Part shown: positions 33,673 to 42,237 of the stretch, one piece after another | Numbering within the stretch: the stretch's first letter is position 1 | Layout of the letters: every line of letters begins with the position of its first letter | Assembly (NCBI GenBank): GCA_964548025.1 | Contig: CAZJRI010000010.1 | Location: 1-64,000, forward strand | Length of the DNA stretch: 64,000 nt | Direction: 5' to 3' | Source: JAHRVQ01 sp964548025 | GTDB taxonomy: Bacteria > Pseudomonadota > Gammaproteobacteria > Pseudomonadales > Azotimanducaceae | The notes under the pieces: generated by a model | Told to the model about the DNA's origin: nothing | Database searches by the model: none | What the model saw: the letters and a program-made list of their open reading frames with translations, nothing else | Program-made: the position numbers and the translations under genes

Positions 33673-35040
33673 ATGCAAAAATTAAATTCTTCGATTGTTA
33701 AATTCGCTATTTCCTTCATTCTTGCGTCGATATTCATTGCAGGTGCTTCTGCCAAAGATTTGCGGGCAGGCAGTCCCGGCAGAGAAGGTATGTCTCAGGA
33801 CAGACTGGACCGGATCACCAACCATATGAATCAGGCAGTCGATGATGGCGTCATGGTTGGCGGGCTCGGTATGATCGCCCGAAATGGCAAGATCGTCTAC
33901 AACAAAACCTATGGACTGGCTGATCGTGAAGCAAACAAACCTATGACAGAAGATGCGATCTTTCGTATCTACTCCATGTCGAAACCCATTACCAGTGTTG
34001 CCCTCATGATCCTCTATGAGGAAGGACGACTCTTTCTGAATGATCCCGTTAGTAAATATATTCCAGAGCTGGCGAATCTTCAGGTAGCGGTTTCTACAGC
34101 AGATGGTGGTACCAGTGTTGCGTCCGATGGCACGACCAGCCGCACAATTGGTTCGGGAGATGAGTCCAAAATAGGTCAGACTCGGAAGCCAAAACGACAA
34201 CCGACAGTTCGTGATCTCATGCGTCATACCGCCGGGTTTACCTACGGATTTTTCGGCAATACCGAGGTAGACAAGCAGTATCGCGAAAATGGCATTCTTG
34301 GGAACAAGGATCTAAAAGAATTCGTCACTGAACTTGGTAAGATTCCCCTCCAATATGAGCCTGGCACAAAGTGGCACTACAGCGTTTCTGTAGACGTTCA
34401 GGGAAGACTGGTTGAAGTTCTCTCAGGGATGAGTTTCGGCGAATTCCTCGAAACAAGGCTCTTCCAGCCACTCGACATGAAGGATACCAGTTTTACCGTA
34501 TCGTCAGACAAGAAACCCAGGTTTGCACAACTCTATTCCCCTGAAGGCACGGCCGAGGGAAGCGAACTATTCCTCAACAGAAATAAGACCAGCAATCTTG
34601 TACCAGCCGGTGAAAGAGCAAGTGCAGGCTACGAAGAAGGTGCTACTTTCGAAGGTGGCGGTGGCGGTCTTGTTTCGACTGCAGCCGACTATATGCGATT
34701 CAGCCAAATGCTGTTGAATGGCGGTGAACTGGACGGTGAACGGATATTGTCCCCCAAGAGTGTAGAGCTGATGACCACAAATCACCTGGGAGAGTTGCCG
34801 ATGGGTTTCGGCAGAAACGGCGTTGGATTCGGACTTGGTTTTGCGGTTGCACTGAATCAGGGAGATGTGGGTGAACTGGGTTCTGCCGGGGAATACAACT
34901 GGGGCGGTGCTGCCGGTACACGATTCTGGATAGATCCCCAGGAACAACTGATTGGCTTGTTCATGGTGCAGAGTATTCCCCATCGAACGCGACTGGGGAC
35001 TGAGTTTAAAGTACTTACTTACCAGTCAATAATTAAATAA
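33673..35040 (+). CDS. Exported beta-lactamase-class-C-like serine hydrolase
   Basis: A 455-residue exported protein with a signal peptide (about 12-27, cleaved near ASA). The SxxK catalytic motif is S101-M-S-K104 in FRIYSMSKPITS, and YSVS supplies the tyrosine of the Y-x-N site (the Asn is replaced here). The family includes EstB-type esterases and penicillin-binding-like hydrolases. A serine/threonine-rich insert (about 139-170) is unusual for the fold. Whether it hydrolyses beta-lactams cannot be told; esterase activity is more likely. Confidence 0.8.
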   Translation: MQKLNSSIVKFAISFILASIFIAGASAKDLRAGSPGREGMSQDRLDRITNHMNQAVDDGVMVGGLGMIARNGKIVYNKTYGLADREANKPMTEDAIFRIYSMSKPITSVALMILYEEGRLFLNDPVSKYIPELANLQVAVSTADGGTSVASDGTTSRTIGSGDESKIGQTRKPKRQPTVRDLMRHTAGFTYGFFGNTEVDKQYRENGILGNKDLKEFVTELGKIPLQYEPGTKWHYSVSVDVQGRLVEVLSGMSFGEFLETRLFQPLDMKDTSFTVSSDKKPRFAQLYSPEGTAEGSELFLNRNKTSNLVPAGERASAGYEEGATFEGGGGGLVSTAADYMRFSQMLLNGGELDGERILSPKSVELMTTNHLGELPMGFGRNGVGFGLGFAVALNQGDVGELGSAGEYNWGGAAGTRFWIDPQEQLIGLFMVQSIPHRTRLGTEFKVLTYQSIIK

Positions 35041-35072
35041 GCCGGTAAAAGGTCACATAAAAGTACAGATCA

Positions 35073-35096
35073 TGATCCTGCAGAAATGCAGGATCA
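35073..35096. terminator. Stem-loop between convergent genes
   Basis: TGATCCTGCA (35073-35082) pairs perfectly with TGCAGGATCA (35087-35096) around a GAAA tetraloop. It sits between the hydrolase stop (35040) and the convergent cytochrome c stop (35115). There is no T-run, so termination would depend on the hairpin alone. Confidence 0.55.
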
Positions 35097-35114
35097 GACG
35101 GTCTCAAACTGGCA

Positions 35115-37178
35115 TCACCCATCGCAACCAGGTCGATCATCTTCGACCAGAAAAAACGTATACTCAACGCAGTCGTCAGGCGACGGTGCTGTCGGTTCGG
35201 GCACGCTGTTTTCAATGGCAGGCATATTTCTCAGGTAAACAATAAGTGATCGAACATCCTCTTCATCAAGATTGGAAAGATGATCCCAGATCATTCCCTG
35301 CCAATGTAAAGCGTTTCCGCTTTTTGATACACCGCTTCGAATCGCCCTTGCGATCTCTTCATCCTGCCAACTACCTATTCCGGTAGCCTCATGGGGAGTG
35401 ATGTTACGAACCCACAGACTACCGAAGGACTGCATGCTGATTTTCAATCCGCCGCTGCCATCGTTGCCGTGGCAGAAAGCACAAGAGGTCACTGTATACA
35501 GATAGCGACCTCGATGAGCCATATTAATCATCTCAACATTCGCCAGTTTGCTCTCGTCTACCGCCGGTATACCACCTGAGGCACCTTTGGAAATCTCCGC
35601 CGGTGGAATAATGGCGAGCACAGGCGTCTGATACATCACCCAGCACAGAAAGGAGACCAGGGCGATACAGCTCCATGATGAAGCGGTAATGAGCAGTCCC
35701 CTGGTTCGTCCTATCTGCGAGCCGGATGGACGCCCAAGAATAAAATAAGCGAGTACCGCCAGAACCAGAATGCCCAGTTGACTGTGTATCAGGAAAGTCT
35801 GCGGCCATTCGCGGACCGGACCTTCAGGCTCTGTCTCACCATAATTACCCGCTTTATAGGTCAATTTCGTCGGATTTCCCATGGGCGGAAATCCTGAGGA
35901 GTAACTAATCTTGGCAACGACGGTTTCGACGAAACCATAACGAAGAGGCATTGGTATGCGATTGGTAACCGGTTCCCTGGATTTCAGGAAACTTGCAACC
36001 GCCAGAGCATCCTCCTGGCTAAGATTATGCAGATACATCCAGGGCATACCGAAGAAGAAAAGTAATCGATCCGGTGTTCTGCCATTTCTGATGGCATTGG
36101 CAACTTCTTCAACCGACCAGGACCCAATGCCTGTTTCGATATCAGGTGTCAGATTACGACTAACATATACACCATGGGGATAGATCGGTATTCCCATGCC
36201 ACCGGCAAGATAGTAGTCATCACCACTGTAGATCAGGTCTCTGTTGACCTGCGTATGGCATAAACCACACATTTCAGTATGGACTATATAATCACCTCGC
36301 TTTATCAGATCTTCGTGATACCCCGGGCCTATTAACACACCTCCGGGTTCCCACGGTGCCAATCGATGCAGGGATCTGACATAGTTGGCGATATCCCAAC
36401 GATCTCTGTCAGTCAGCGTATCGACGAAGTCCGGCATGGGCCCCGGCCTCATGCCTGATGACAATCTGGTCCAGATATCAGTGACATCGGATCCGCCACG
36501 ATAAGTCCAGGGTGCTGTCAGGTCTCGGGTAGGCACGGGATAATCATCCATTCTCTCCGACGGTCTTATATCGCCTCTGCCGTCTGATTCATGGCATTCT
36601 GCGCAACTCTTCTCGAAGAGTGATCTGCCCCTGGCCAGACTCGCTTCGTCTGCTTCGACGGGTTTTATAACCTGGATTGATACCGGTGAAGACTCAGGAG
36701 GGCCGAAGAGTGAAAATTCCCTGATGTAGGCGATAACATGTCCAATATCTTCACTGCTGAGGATATCCTTCCAATACGGCATAGCGCTGGCAACAAGTCC
36801 ATTCTCGATACTGTGTCTTAGATCAGCATCGCTTGCATCTTCTCCAGGTAGGGTGGTTTTGTACTTGAATTCACCAACGGTGAAATCTCGTGGTCGAGGG
36901 ATCAGCGAAGGCGCCGCGGGCCCATCTCCCCTGCCATTAACGCCGTGGCAGATGGCACAGTGTTTTGTATAGACCTTCTTACCTTGCGATTCGATTGCTT
37001 GATTTGTTGTCCCGGGGGGCCATGCCAGGGCTTCGTAGGGTGCCGTTTGCCAGCTTTCCGCAGGCTCTGCATAGCCAACCCTTGCAAATATTGATCGCCC
37101 CAGATCAAGCACAGCGAGAAGACAGACAGTAACGAGGACTATTCGGTTTCTGGAGAAATTTCTCACTGAACCACCCAC
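35115..37178 (-). CDS. Membrane-anchored tetra-haem cytochrome c, four class I domains
   Basis: A 687-residue protein with four haem c sites: CAICH (C74-C77-H78), CAECH (C192-C195-H196), CGLCH (C304-C307-H308) and CAFCH (C566-C569-H570). The N-terminal segment 12-28 is a signal anchor, and two membrane helices (about 463-481 and 494-512) separate the last haem domain from the others. Domains 3 and 4 show NLTPDIETGIGSWS and NITPHEATGIGSWQ, typical of the cytochrome subunits of alcohol/gluconate dehydrogenases. It could hand electrons between the quinone pool and periplasmic partners. It is last gene of the operon that begins near 38613 under a perfect FNR box. Start codon is GTG 37178. Confidence 0.82.
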   Translation of the reverse strand: MGGSVRNFSRNRIVLVTVCLLAVLDLGRSIFARVGYAEPAESWQTAPYEALAWPPGTTNQAIESQGKKVYTKHCAICHGVNGRGDGPAAPSLIPRPRDFTVGEFKYKTTLPGEDASDADLRHSIENGLVASAMPYWKDILSSEDIGHVIAYIREFSLFGPPESSPVSIQVIKPVEADEASLARGRSLFEKSCAECHESDGRGDIRPSERMDDYPVPTRDLTAPWTYRGGSDVTDIWTRLSSGMRPGPMPDFVDTLTDRDRWDIANYVRSLHRLAPWEPGGVLIGPGYHEDLIKRGDYIVHTEMCGLCHTQVNRDLIYSGDDYYLAGGMGIPIYPHGVYVSRNLTPDIETGIGSWSVEEVANAIRNGRTPDRLLFFFGMPWMYLHNLSQEDALAVASFLKSREPVTNRIPMPLRYGFVETVVAKISYSSGFPPMGNPTKLTYKAGNYGETEPEGPVREWPQTFLIHSQLGILVLAVLAYFILGRPSGSQIGRTRGLLITASSWSCIALVSFLCWVMYQTPVLAIIPPAEISKGASGGIPAVDESKLANVEMINMAHRGRYLYTVTSCAFCHGNDGSGGLKISMQSFGSLWVRNITPHEATGIGSWQDEEIARAIRSGVSKSGNALHWQGMIWDHLSNLDEEDVRSLIVYLRNMPAIENSVPEPTAPSPDDCVEYTFFLVEDDRPGCDG

Positions 37179-37201
37179 GGAATATTTAAGATCTGCCAGG
37201 T

Positions 37202-37217
37202 GACTTCAATTGAAGTC
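37202..37217. promoter_or_regulatory. Perfect 16-bp palindrome between microprotein and tetra-haem gene
   Basis: GACTTCAATTGAAGTC is a perfect inverted repeat with no spacer, 24 bases upstream of the cytochrome start at 37178. It could be an internal operator or a stable mRNA hairpin. The whole gap 37179-37340 has no other gene. Confidence 0.5.
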
Positions 37218-37340
37218 TGCGATACTGGCAACTGCGTTACAGGAGAATGATTGGTTCACTCGTTCCGGAAGGAAAGAAATGGATTATGAAAACATAATTC
37301 TTCGAACTGATATCGACTTTTACGAACCTTCAACCCAATA

Positions 37341-37430
37341 TCATGAATACATCATTTGAGATGTAACGAAAATAAACAGGACCGCAGCGAAGACCAGTAT
37401 CATTGTTACATTTTGCCAGCCCTTAGACAT
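37341..37430 (-). CDS. 29-residue single-helix membrane microprotein
   Basis: A very short gene with a full start signal: AAAGGAG six bases upstream of ATG 37430, ending at TGA 37341. The product begins MSKGWQNVTM and then has one hydrophobic helix (about 9-24, VTMILVFAAVLFIFV). It fits the type of tiny membrane subunits that stabilise oxidase complexes (CydX, CcoQ/CcoM-like). It lies 47 bases after the second four-helix membrane gene and before the tetra-haem cytochrome, in the same direction. That position suggests a small subunit of this complex, which is inference. Confidence 0.65.
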   Translation of the reverse strand: MSKGWQNVTMILVFAAVLFIFVTSQMMYS

Positions 37431-37477
37431 GCGTATCTCCTTTAGGTGTTTGGTTAATTTGAGTCATCGATCGCGAG

Positions 37478-37987
37478 TTATAGTCCCCAGGGAATCAATC
37501 GTCCCCAATAGACAACACCGATCCAGAGGAATAAGGAAGAACCCGCAATGACTTTGGCAAACTGGGGGGCGTCTTCACCTGCACCCAGATTATCGGTTGC
37601 CTTGGCCATACCACTACCGTAGAGCATCGCCAGATTAATTCCTGCAAGCAGAATAAAGACAAGTTTTATCTGAAGATAGTGGTCCACGGCCAATGCCTCA
37701 AGCGGGTGGGTTTTGACGTTAGCCCATAAACCGGTAACGAAAATGAGTCCACTGAAAACACAGAGTACAAATCCCAATACCGCCCAGGGTAGTAACTTAC
37801 GCAGAGGTGCAAGCGGTATTTGTTTCGCCACCCCAAGCAGGCGAATGTCGAATATGGTAATCAGACCAACCAACAGCACAAGGCCGAGAAAGTGTAAAAA
37901 CTCACACAAGGGCCAGACCCAGCGGTAGGCACCAATGAGTTCTTCTACGAATGTAATTTGAAGAAATGTTTCAGGTAATCCCAGCAT
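37478..37987 (-). CDS. Four-helix membrane protein, CopD/DUF6644-like
   Basis: A 169-residue integral membrane protein with four hydrophobic helices. The first has LCEFLHFLGLVLLVGLITIFDIRLLG, whose pattern H-x-x-G-L-x-x-L-V-G then R-x-L-G-V and IPL is shared with the neighbouring gene at 38023. The histidine and helix count suggest a b-type haem- or copper-related protein of the DUF6644/CopD kind. It overlaps nothing and is 35 bases downstream of its paralogue. An electron-transfer role with the tetra-haem cytochrome is inferred. Confidence 0.6.
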   Translation of the reverse strand: MLGLPETFLQITFVEELIGAYRWVWPLCEFLHFLGLVLLVGLITIFDIRLLGVAKQIPLAPLRKLLPWAVLGFVLCVFSGLIFVTGLWANVKTHPLEALAVDHYLQIKLVFILLAGINLAMLYGSGMAKATDNLGAGEDAPQFAKVIAGSSLFLWIGVVYWGRLIPWGL

Positions 37988-38022
37988 GGACTAGTTCCTT
38001 TTCTTTTGAAGGATGGGTTCCA

Positions 38023-38613
38023 TCAGGAACTCTGTTCGTCTGAATCTATTAAACCCAGCTTATTCCCAAACAGGTACCCAACAACCGCAGCCAGACCCAG
38101 GAAGACAATAACAGCACCTGCAGTCTCCAGTTTTGTCGGCAAACTATATGCAGCAACACGCCCGGCAAGAACAGCTACAAGCCAGAAGAAAATCAAAGCA
38201 ATCGACATCTTCTTTGCGCTCTCAGGCAAGGCAGATTCATCCTGGCTATCCCTGACCTGCTCTATCCCCCTTTTGATTTTCTGGAGGAATACCAGCGCGA
38301 AAATCACCGCGACTAATTTAATGTAAATTGTAAAGTCATCGACCAGATAATCGGTCGGATAAAGACACATCAGCACAGCACCAGTTAAGGCATTGATCAG
38401 AAGTCCGACGTACATGAGAGGGAAAAAATCCAGCATCGCTGCGAGCGGGATGCCGCGGCCGACGCCCAGTATTCGCATTGCAGCTGCACTGCTAATGCCA
38501 ACAAGAAATGTAAGTCCGATCGTATGAAAAGCCAGGACAACAACGTATGCCGTCGAAGATTCCTTGACCCACATAGAGAAACCGCTGGCTTCGAGCGCCT
38601 CTAAGTACTCCAT
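38023..38613 (-). CDS. Four-helix membrane protein, paralogue of the next gene
   Basis: A 196-residue membrane protein with four helices, starting at ATG 38613. It carries VLAFHTIGLTFLVG and RILGVGRGIPL, the same motif as the gene at 37478-37987, so the two arose by duplication or form a heterodimer. The C-terminal part has a final helix (about 165-185) and a polar tail. As first gene of the operon, it is preceded (119 bases upstream) by a perfect FNR/DNR box. Confidence 0.6.
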   Translation of the reverse strand: MEYLEALEASGFSMWVKESSTAYVVVLAFHTIGLTFLVGISSAAAMRILGVGRGIPLAAMLDFFPLMYVGLLINALTGAVLMCLYPTDYLVDDFTIYIKLVAVIFALVFLQKIKRGIEQVRDSQDESALPESAKKMSIALIFFWLVAVLAGRVAAYSLPTKLETAGAVIVFLGLAAVVGYLFGNKLGLIDSDEQSS

Positions 38614-38998
38614 CCCTTATCCTCTTTTCTGAGTGTTTTTGTGCCGGTGGTACTAGGCCAATCAATACTACTGTACACAAATTAAGTTTCATATTGCACA
38701 GATAGGGTCAGTCTAACTGATTCGAGACGCATTGATCCAGATCAATTAATCCGTTATCGAGCCATGCAAATTGTAAAAATGGGGCAAAATGATACCCCGC
38801 GATACTGAGCATGAATGCCTTTTATTTCAAGGGTTGCGTGAACTGATAGGTACTTTTAAATCAACCCCGGTCATCCAGAGTGATATGTTTTTGATATTTA
38901 ATCATTTCACTCTGAACTATCAGCTAATCCTCTCGGGAATGACGTCGGGTTTGGAGGCATCTCTCTCCTAACCTGCTGTGCCATGCCAGGTGATCAAA
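38614..38998. other. 385-base intergenic region upstream of the low-oxygen operon
   Basis: Holds the FNR/DNR box at 38732-38745; the stretch between it and the operon start at 38613 is A/T-rich. Nothing else was found. An ORF of 60 codons on the plus strand (38789-38971) lacks a ribosome site and is not credible as a gene. Confidence 0.5.
38732..38745 (-). promoter_or_regulatory. Perfect FNR/DNR-type box
   Basis: TTGATCCAGATCAA matches the full consensus TTGAT-N4-ATCAA. Its centre lies about 125 bases upstream of the start of the first gene (38613) of the membrane-cytochrome operon. A transcription start about 41.5 bases downstream of the centre (near 38697) would give a class II activated promoter with a long leader. 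It suggests induction at low oxygen (FNR/ANR) or by NO (DNR/NnrR). Confidence 0.75.
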
Positions 38999-39766
38999 TC
39001 AGATAAACACATGCTCTTTGCCAAACCAGGATGTCGAACGGGTAAAGTCGATAAATTTCGCCTCATCCTCATAGAGAGCCTTCGCGCCAAGTTTGCCTTC
39101 CGCTGTTTGATTTCCTCCCAGTCGCTGGTCGTACCAGAGTTCTGCATGCCCGAAATAAGGCGGGATGACGGTACCCCTCGATGCCGCGAACGTTTTATTA
39201 AATTCATCGTCGAGACGATGTACCTGAATATAACGCATAATCTGGAGTGCCTGTCCGAAGTGACGGACAAGGGGTCCATGATTCATTCGCCAGTATAGCT
39301 GTACCTCATCAAATTTCTGATTTTCAGGATGATTCAGCAGGTAATAAAGTTTGACATAGGGACTGTCCGGTGAGGCGACAAGATTCTCGGGGCTCGGGTT
39401 TATCTGCGGGCATTCATATGCCAGCCAGCCAGGAGATTGTGATAAGTCGATGAAGCGATTCTCATCTTCGAGTAACTCTGCACTCGCGCTTATCGCCGCA
39501 TCATCACTGCCAGAATTTCTGATATCCTCAAGTGAGTCAAACCAGAGTTCTGCTACACCATCATAGGGCTTTTGCATCTTGCCCCTGTCGCCTACCGGTC
39601 TTTCTTCATCCGGATTCTGTATTGTATGTACCTGAACGTATCGACGTATCTTCAGATTAGTACGGTGACTGGCCACGAGCGGTCCATGCTTCTCACGCCA
39701 GTACGCCTGAAACTCATCAAATCCAATATCCTTCTTTCTTCTAAGTGCAAATGTGATTCTTATCAT
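38999..39766 (-). CDS. Tandem EthD-domain protein
   Basis: A 255-residue protein with two EthD-like ferredoxin-fold domains. The first has FQAYWREKHGPLVASH (about 18-33) with IRRYVQVH; the second has VQLYWRMNHGPLVRHF with IMRYIQVH. EthD domains are short dimeric proteins linked to ether, phenol or steroid degradation, and a fused pair mimics the dimer. The YW-R-x-x-HGP motif contains the conserved His. The gene is convergent with nothing nearby and divergent from the thiolase-like gene at 40000. Function here is unknown. Confidence 0.8.
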   Translation of the reverse strand: MIRITFALRRKKDIGFDEFQAYWREKHGPLVASHRTNLKIRRYVQVHTIQNPDEERPVGDRGKMQKPYDGVAELWFDSLEDIRNSGSDDAAISASAELLEDENRFIDLSQSPGWLAYECPQINPSPENLVASPDSPYVKLYYLLNHPENQKFDEVQLYWRMNHGPLVRHFGQALQIMRYIQVHRLDDEFNKTFAASRGTVIPPYFGHAELWYDQRLGGNQTAEGKLGAKALYEDEAKFIDFTRSTSWFGKEHVFI

Positions 39767-39999
39767 CTTTTTTCCATTCTCATATAGGCGTTAATACAGG
39801 CCCGGCCAATTGGTCCCAAACATGACTTGAGACAAGTATCGCTCCGCTTCGTGTGGGTAGACTGATTCTTCGCTGAATTATCGAGATTCCTGGATTCAGA
39901 GTATCTTATTTGCTCAATTTTCTGGCAATCCGAGACATCCTGGCCCGTTCTACATACAATGACAAACAAATCAGATAAGCAACCTGCAAAGGAAAGATT

Positions 40000-41244
40000 A
40001 TGAAAGCAACGATGATAGGTGGCGGTATGACCGCCTTCGGCAAGCACACAGACAGAAACCTGAAGTCACTGGTCGAAGAGGCAGTTACCATCGCTCTGAA
40101 GGATGCCGGAATAGAGAAGGAAGAAATTCAGGCAGCCTATGTAGGCAATGCTTCTCAGGGTGTGCTACAGGGTCAGGAAAGCATCAGGGGGCAGGTAGTA
40201 CTGCATGCCATGGGAATCGGTGGCATTCCCATAGTCAACCTCGAAAATGCCTGTGCTTCCTCTGCGACAGCTTTAAATGGTGCCATGGCGATGATAGCTG
40301 CAGGTGAGATTGACTGTGCCCTGGTGCTTGGTATGGAGAAGATGTATTTCGAAGATCGAGCAAGGGTCCAACCGGCATTCACCGGGTGCATGGATGTCGA
40401 AGTGCTGGAACAGACAATGGCAAAAATGAAAGCATCAGAAGAAAAAGCAAAAGCGAAGATAGAATCAGGTCAAAACGAGCCGAAGAAGGAAAAGTCCGGC
40501 CAACGTACCGTTTTTATGGATGTTTACGGGCAGGCAGCCAGGGCCCATATGGATAAATATGGCACCACCCAGAGACAGCTCGCAGCAATCGCTGCAAAAA
40601 ATCACTGGCATTCATCAATGAACCCACTTGCACAGTACCAGCAGGACTATACGATAGAGGAAGTGCTCGCCTCGCCAGATGTTGCCTATCCGCTAACCAG
40701 ACTGATGTGTTCTCCAATTGGCGACGGTGTTGCCGCCGCTGTAATTTGCAGCCCTGAATTCGCTCGAAAAAAAGCTGCATCAACTAAAGTTGAGATTTCG
40801 TCCTGTTTACTGGGGAGCGCCCAGGTTACTGGCGATCGCAGTGAAAGCAATCTAACGAAACTTGCAAGGCGGGCCTACGAGCAGGCCGGAATTGGCCCTG
40901 AAGATATTGATCTGGCAGAAGTACATGATGCAACTTCTATGGGTGAGATCAGTTCAAGTGAAGGACTGATGCTTTGCGGCGTGGGAGAAGGCGGCGCATT
41001 CGGTGAAGCGGGACACAGTAAGCTGGGTGGAAAACTGCCTATTAACGTATCCGGTGGGCTGGAGTGCCAGGGGCATCCTATTGGTGCAACAGGTGTTCGC
41101 CAGGTTGTAGAAGTTTTCTGGCATCTTTCCGACCGCGGTGGAAAACGTCAGGTTGAAGGTGCAAAAGTTGGACTTGCCCAGAATGCCGGAGGAACGACCC
41201 CAGCCGGAGAAGGTGCGCTCTCAGTTACTATCATGAAGCGTTAA
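40000..41244 (+). CDS. Thiolase-family protein (SCP2-thiolase-like)
   Basis: A 414-residue acyl-CoA thiolase-family protein. The catalytic cysteine is C85 (NLENACASSATAL), the last-part signature is CQGHPIGATG (with the usual His), and AEVHDATSMGE replaces the standard AFA-x-H loop, as in SCP2-type or lipid-transfer thiolases. These act in beta-oxidation-like or steroid/hydrocarbon breakdown. A lysine-rich insert (about 145-165) is unusual. AAAGGA is upstream of ATG 40000. The nitroreductase and acyl-CoA synthetase that follow suggest a small degradation cluster. Confidence 0.83.
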   Translation: MKATMIGGGMTAFGKHTDRNLKSLVEEAVTIALKDAGIEKEEIQAAYVGNASQGVLQGQESIRGQVVLHAMGIGGIPIVNLENACASSATALNGAMAMIAAGEIDCALVLGMEKMYFEDRARVQPAFTGCMDVEVLEQTMAKMKASEEKAKAKIESGQNEPKKEKSGQRTVFMDVYGQAARAHMDKYGTTQRQLAAIAAKNHWHSSMNPLAQYQQDYTIEEVLASPDVAYPLTRLMCSPIGDGVAAAVICSPEFARKKAASTKVEISSCLLGSAQVTGDRSESNLTKLARRAYEQAGIGPEDIDLAEVHDATSMGEISSSEGLMLCGVGEGGAFGEAGHSKLGGKLPINVSGGLECQGHPIGATGVRQVVEVFWHLSDRGGKRQVEGAKVGLAQNAGGTTPAGEGALSVTIMKR

Positions 41245-41417
41245 ATGATCCTCGACCAGAGCCGGTTGTTACTATCGACGCCGGTTCTGCAGTGGTTACT
41301 GATGTTTCTATCCGTCACCAGAATCTGGCGATGGTATAGATAAGGCGTAGTAGAATACACCAGACAAATATCAAATTGATAATAAGAACCATATGAATAT
41401 TAGCAGGAGACTAGAGT

Positions 41418-42221
41418 ATGGAATTACGAGAAGTTATAGGTAGAAGACGTTCAATCAGGTTTTTAAAGCCTTATAAACCGGTTGAACCCGAGAAAGTACA
41501 GGTGATGTTTGAAGCGGCAAGAATCGCCTCTCACTGGGGTAACGTCCAGTCACTTCGTGGTATCGCCATATTCAAGGACTCTGCTGCAAAAGATCTGCTC
41601 GATAAACTCGAAGGCATAATTCTTGGCTGGCAGATAAAGGCTGCACCATGCGTCATCATCTGGTACATCGACCCAAGTGCGGTAGATGGCCAGAGTGACA
41701 GCTTGCGTAAACTGGCTGATGTTGGTGCCCTGGGCGTTGGTTCAAAAGAAGTCAGATTGGATGGTGTCGAGAATCAATTGCTACCGATTTTCGCTGGAAT
41801 AGGTGAAGTTATGAAGCAACCCGGTATCAGTGAAGTTGACTGTGGGCAGGGTATTGCTCAGGCAACACTCGCCGCTTACGATATGGGGCTGGGCACTTGC
41901 TGCTTAGGTGCCGGACCAGGTGGCCCAAAAGTAATGGAAACACTGGGCGTGCCTGAAGGATGCCGACTTCTGTTGTTGCAGACCGTGGGATATCCCCTGG
42001 AACACTGGGAAGCCGGTGGACAGCGTCCCCGCCTGGATTTTGATGAGCTCTTCCATATGAATGGATTTGGCAGCAATCATGCATTCCCCCGGAGTGATGA
42101 AGTCGTTTCCGAACTCACAGAAGATGGATTGTTTACCCGACCTGCCCCCTTGCCTGATCGTGAGGAAGAGTTGGAAATGATGAGACACGCCCTGGGTCTG
42201 AAACCACCAGCAGTACTGTAA
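41418..42221 (+). CDS. Nitroreductase-family flavoprotein
   Basis: A 267-residue nitroreductase-fold protein: an N-terminal ELREVIGRRRSIRFLKPYKP (FMN-binding R-R-S-x-R) and a C-terminal DMGLGTCCLGAGPGGPKVME segment. FMN-bound dimers of this family reduce nitro groups, quinones or enones. AGCAGGAG lies upstream of ATG 41418. A longer linker (about 95-125) is unusual. It is followed at 42238 by the acyl-CoA synthetase and shares its direction. Confidence 0.83.
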   Translation: MELREVIGRRRSIRFLKPYKPVEPEKVQVMFEAARIASHWGNVQSLRGIAIFKDSAAKDLLDKLEGIILGWQIKAAPCVIIWYIDPSAVDGQSDSLRKLADVGALGVGSKEVRLDGVENQLLPIFAGIGEVMKQPGISEVDCGQGIAQATLAAYDMGLGTCCLGAGPGGPKVMETLGVPEGCRLLLLQTVGYPLEHWEAGGQRPRLDFDELFHMNGFGSNHAFPRSDEVVSELTEDGLFTRPAPLPDREEELEMMRHALGLKPPAVL

Positions 42222-42237
42222 TATACAGGGAACAACG

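Noticed and set aside
38789..38971. 60-codon plus-strand ORF in the gap next to the FNR box
   Set aside because: No ribosome site, no recognisable domain, and it points away from the operon; judged spurious.
41257..41289. Inverted repeat CAGAGCCGG / CCGGTTCTG as a terminator after the thiolase-like gene
   Set aside because: One G-T wobble, a 15-base loop and no T-run make it weak.
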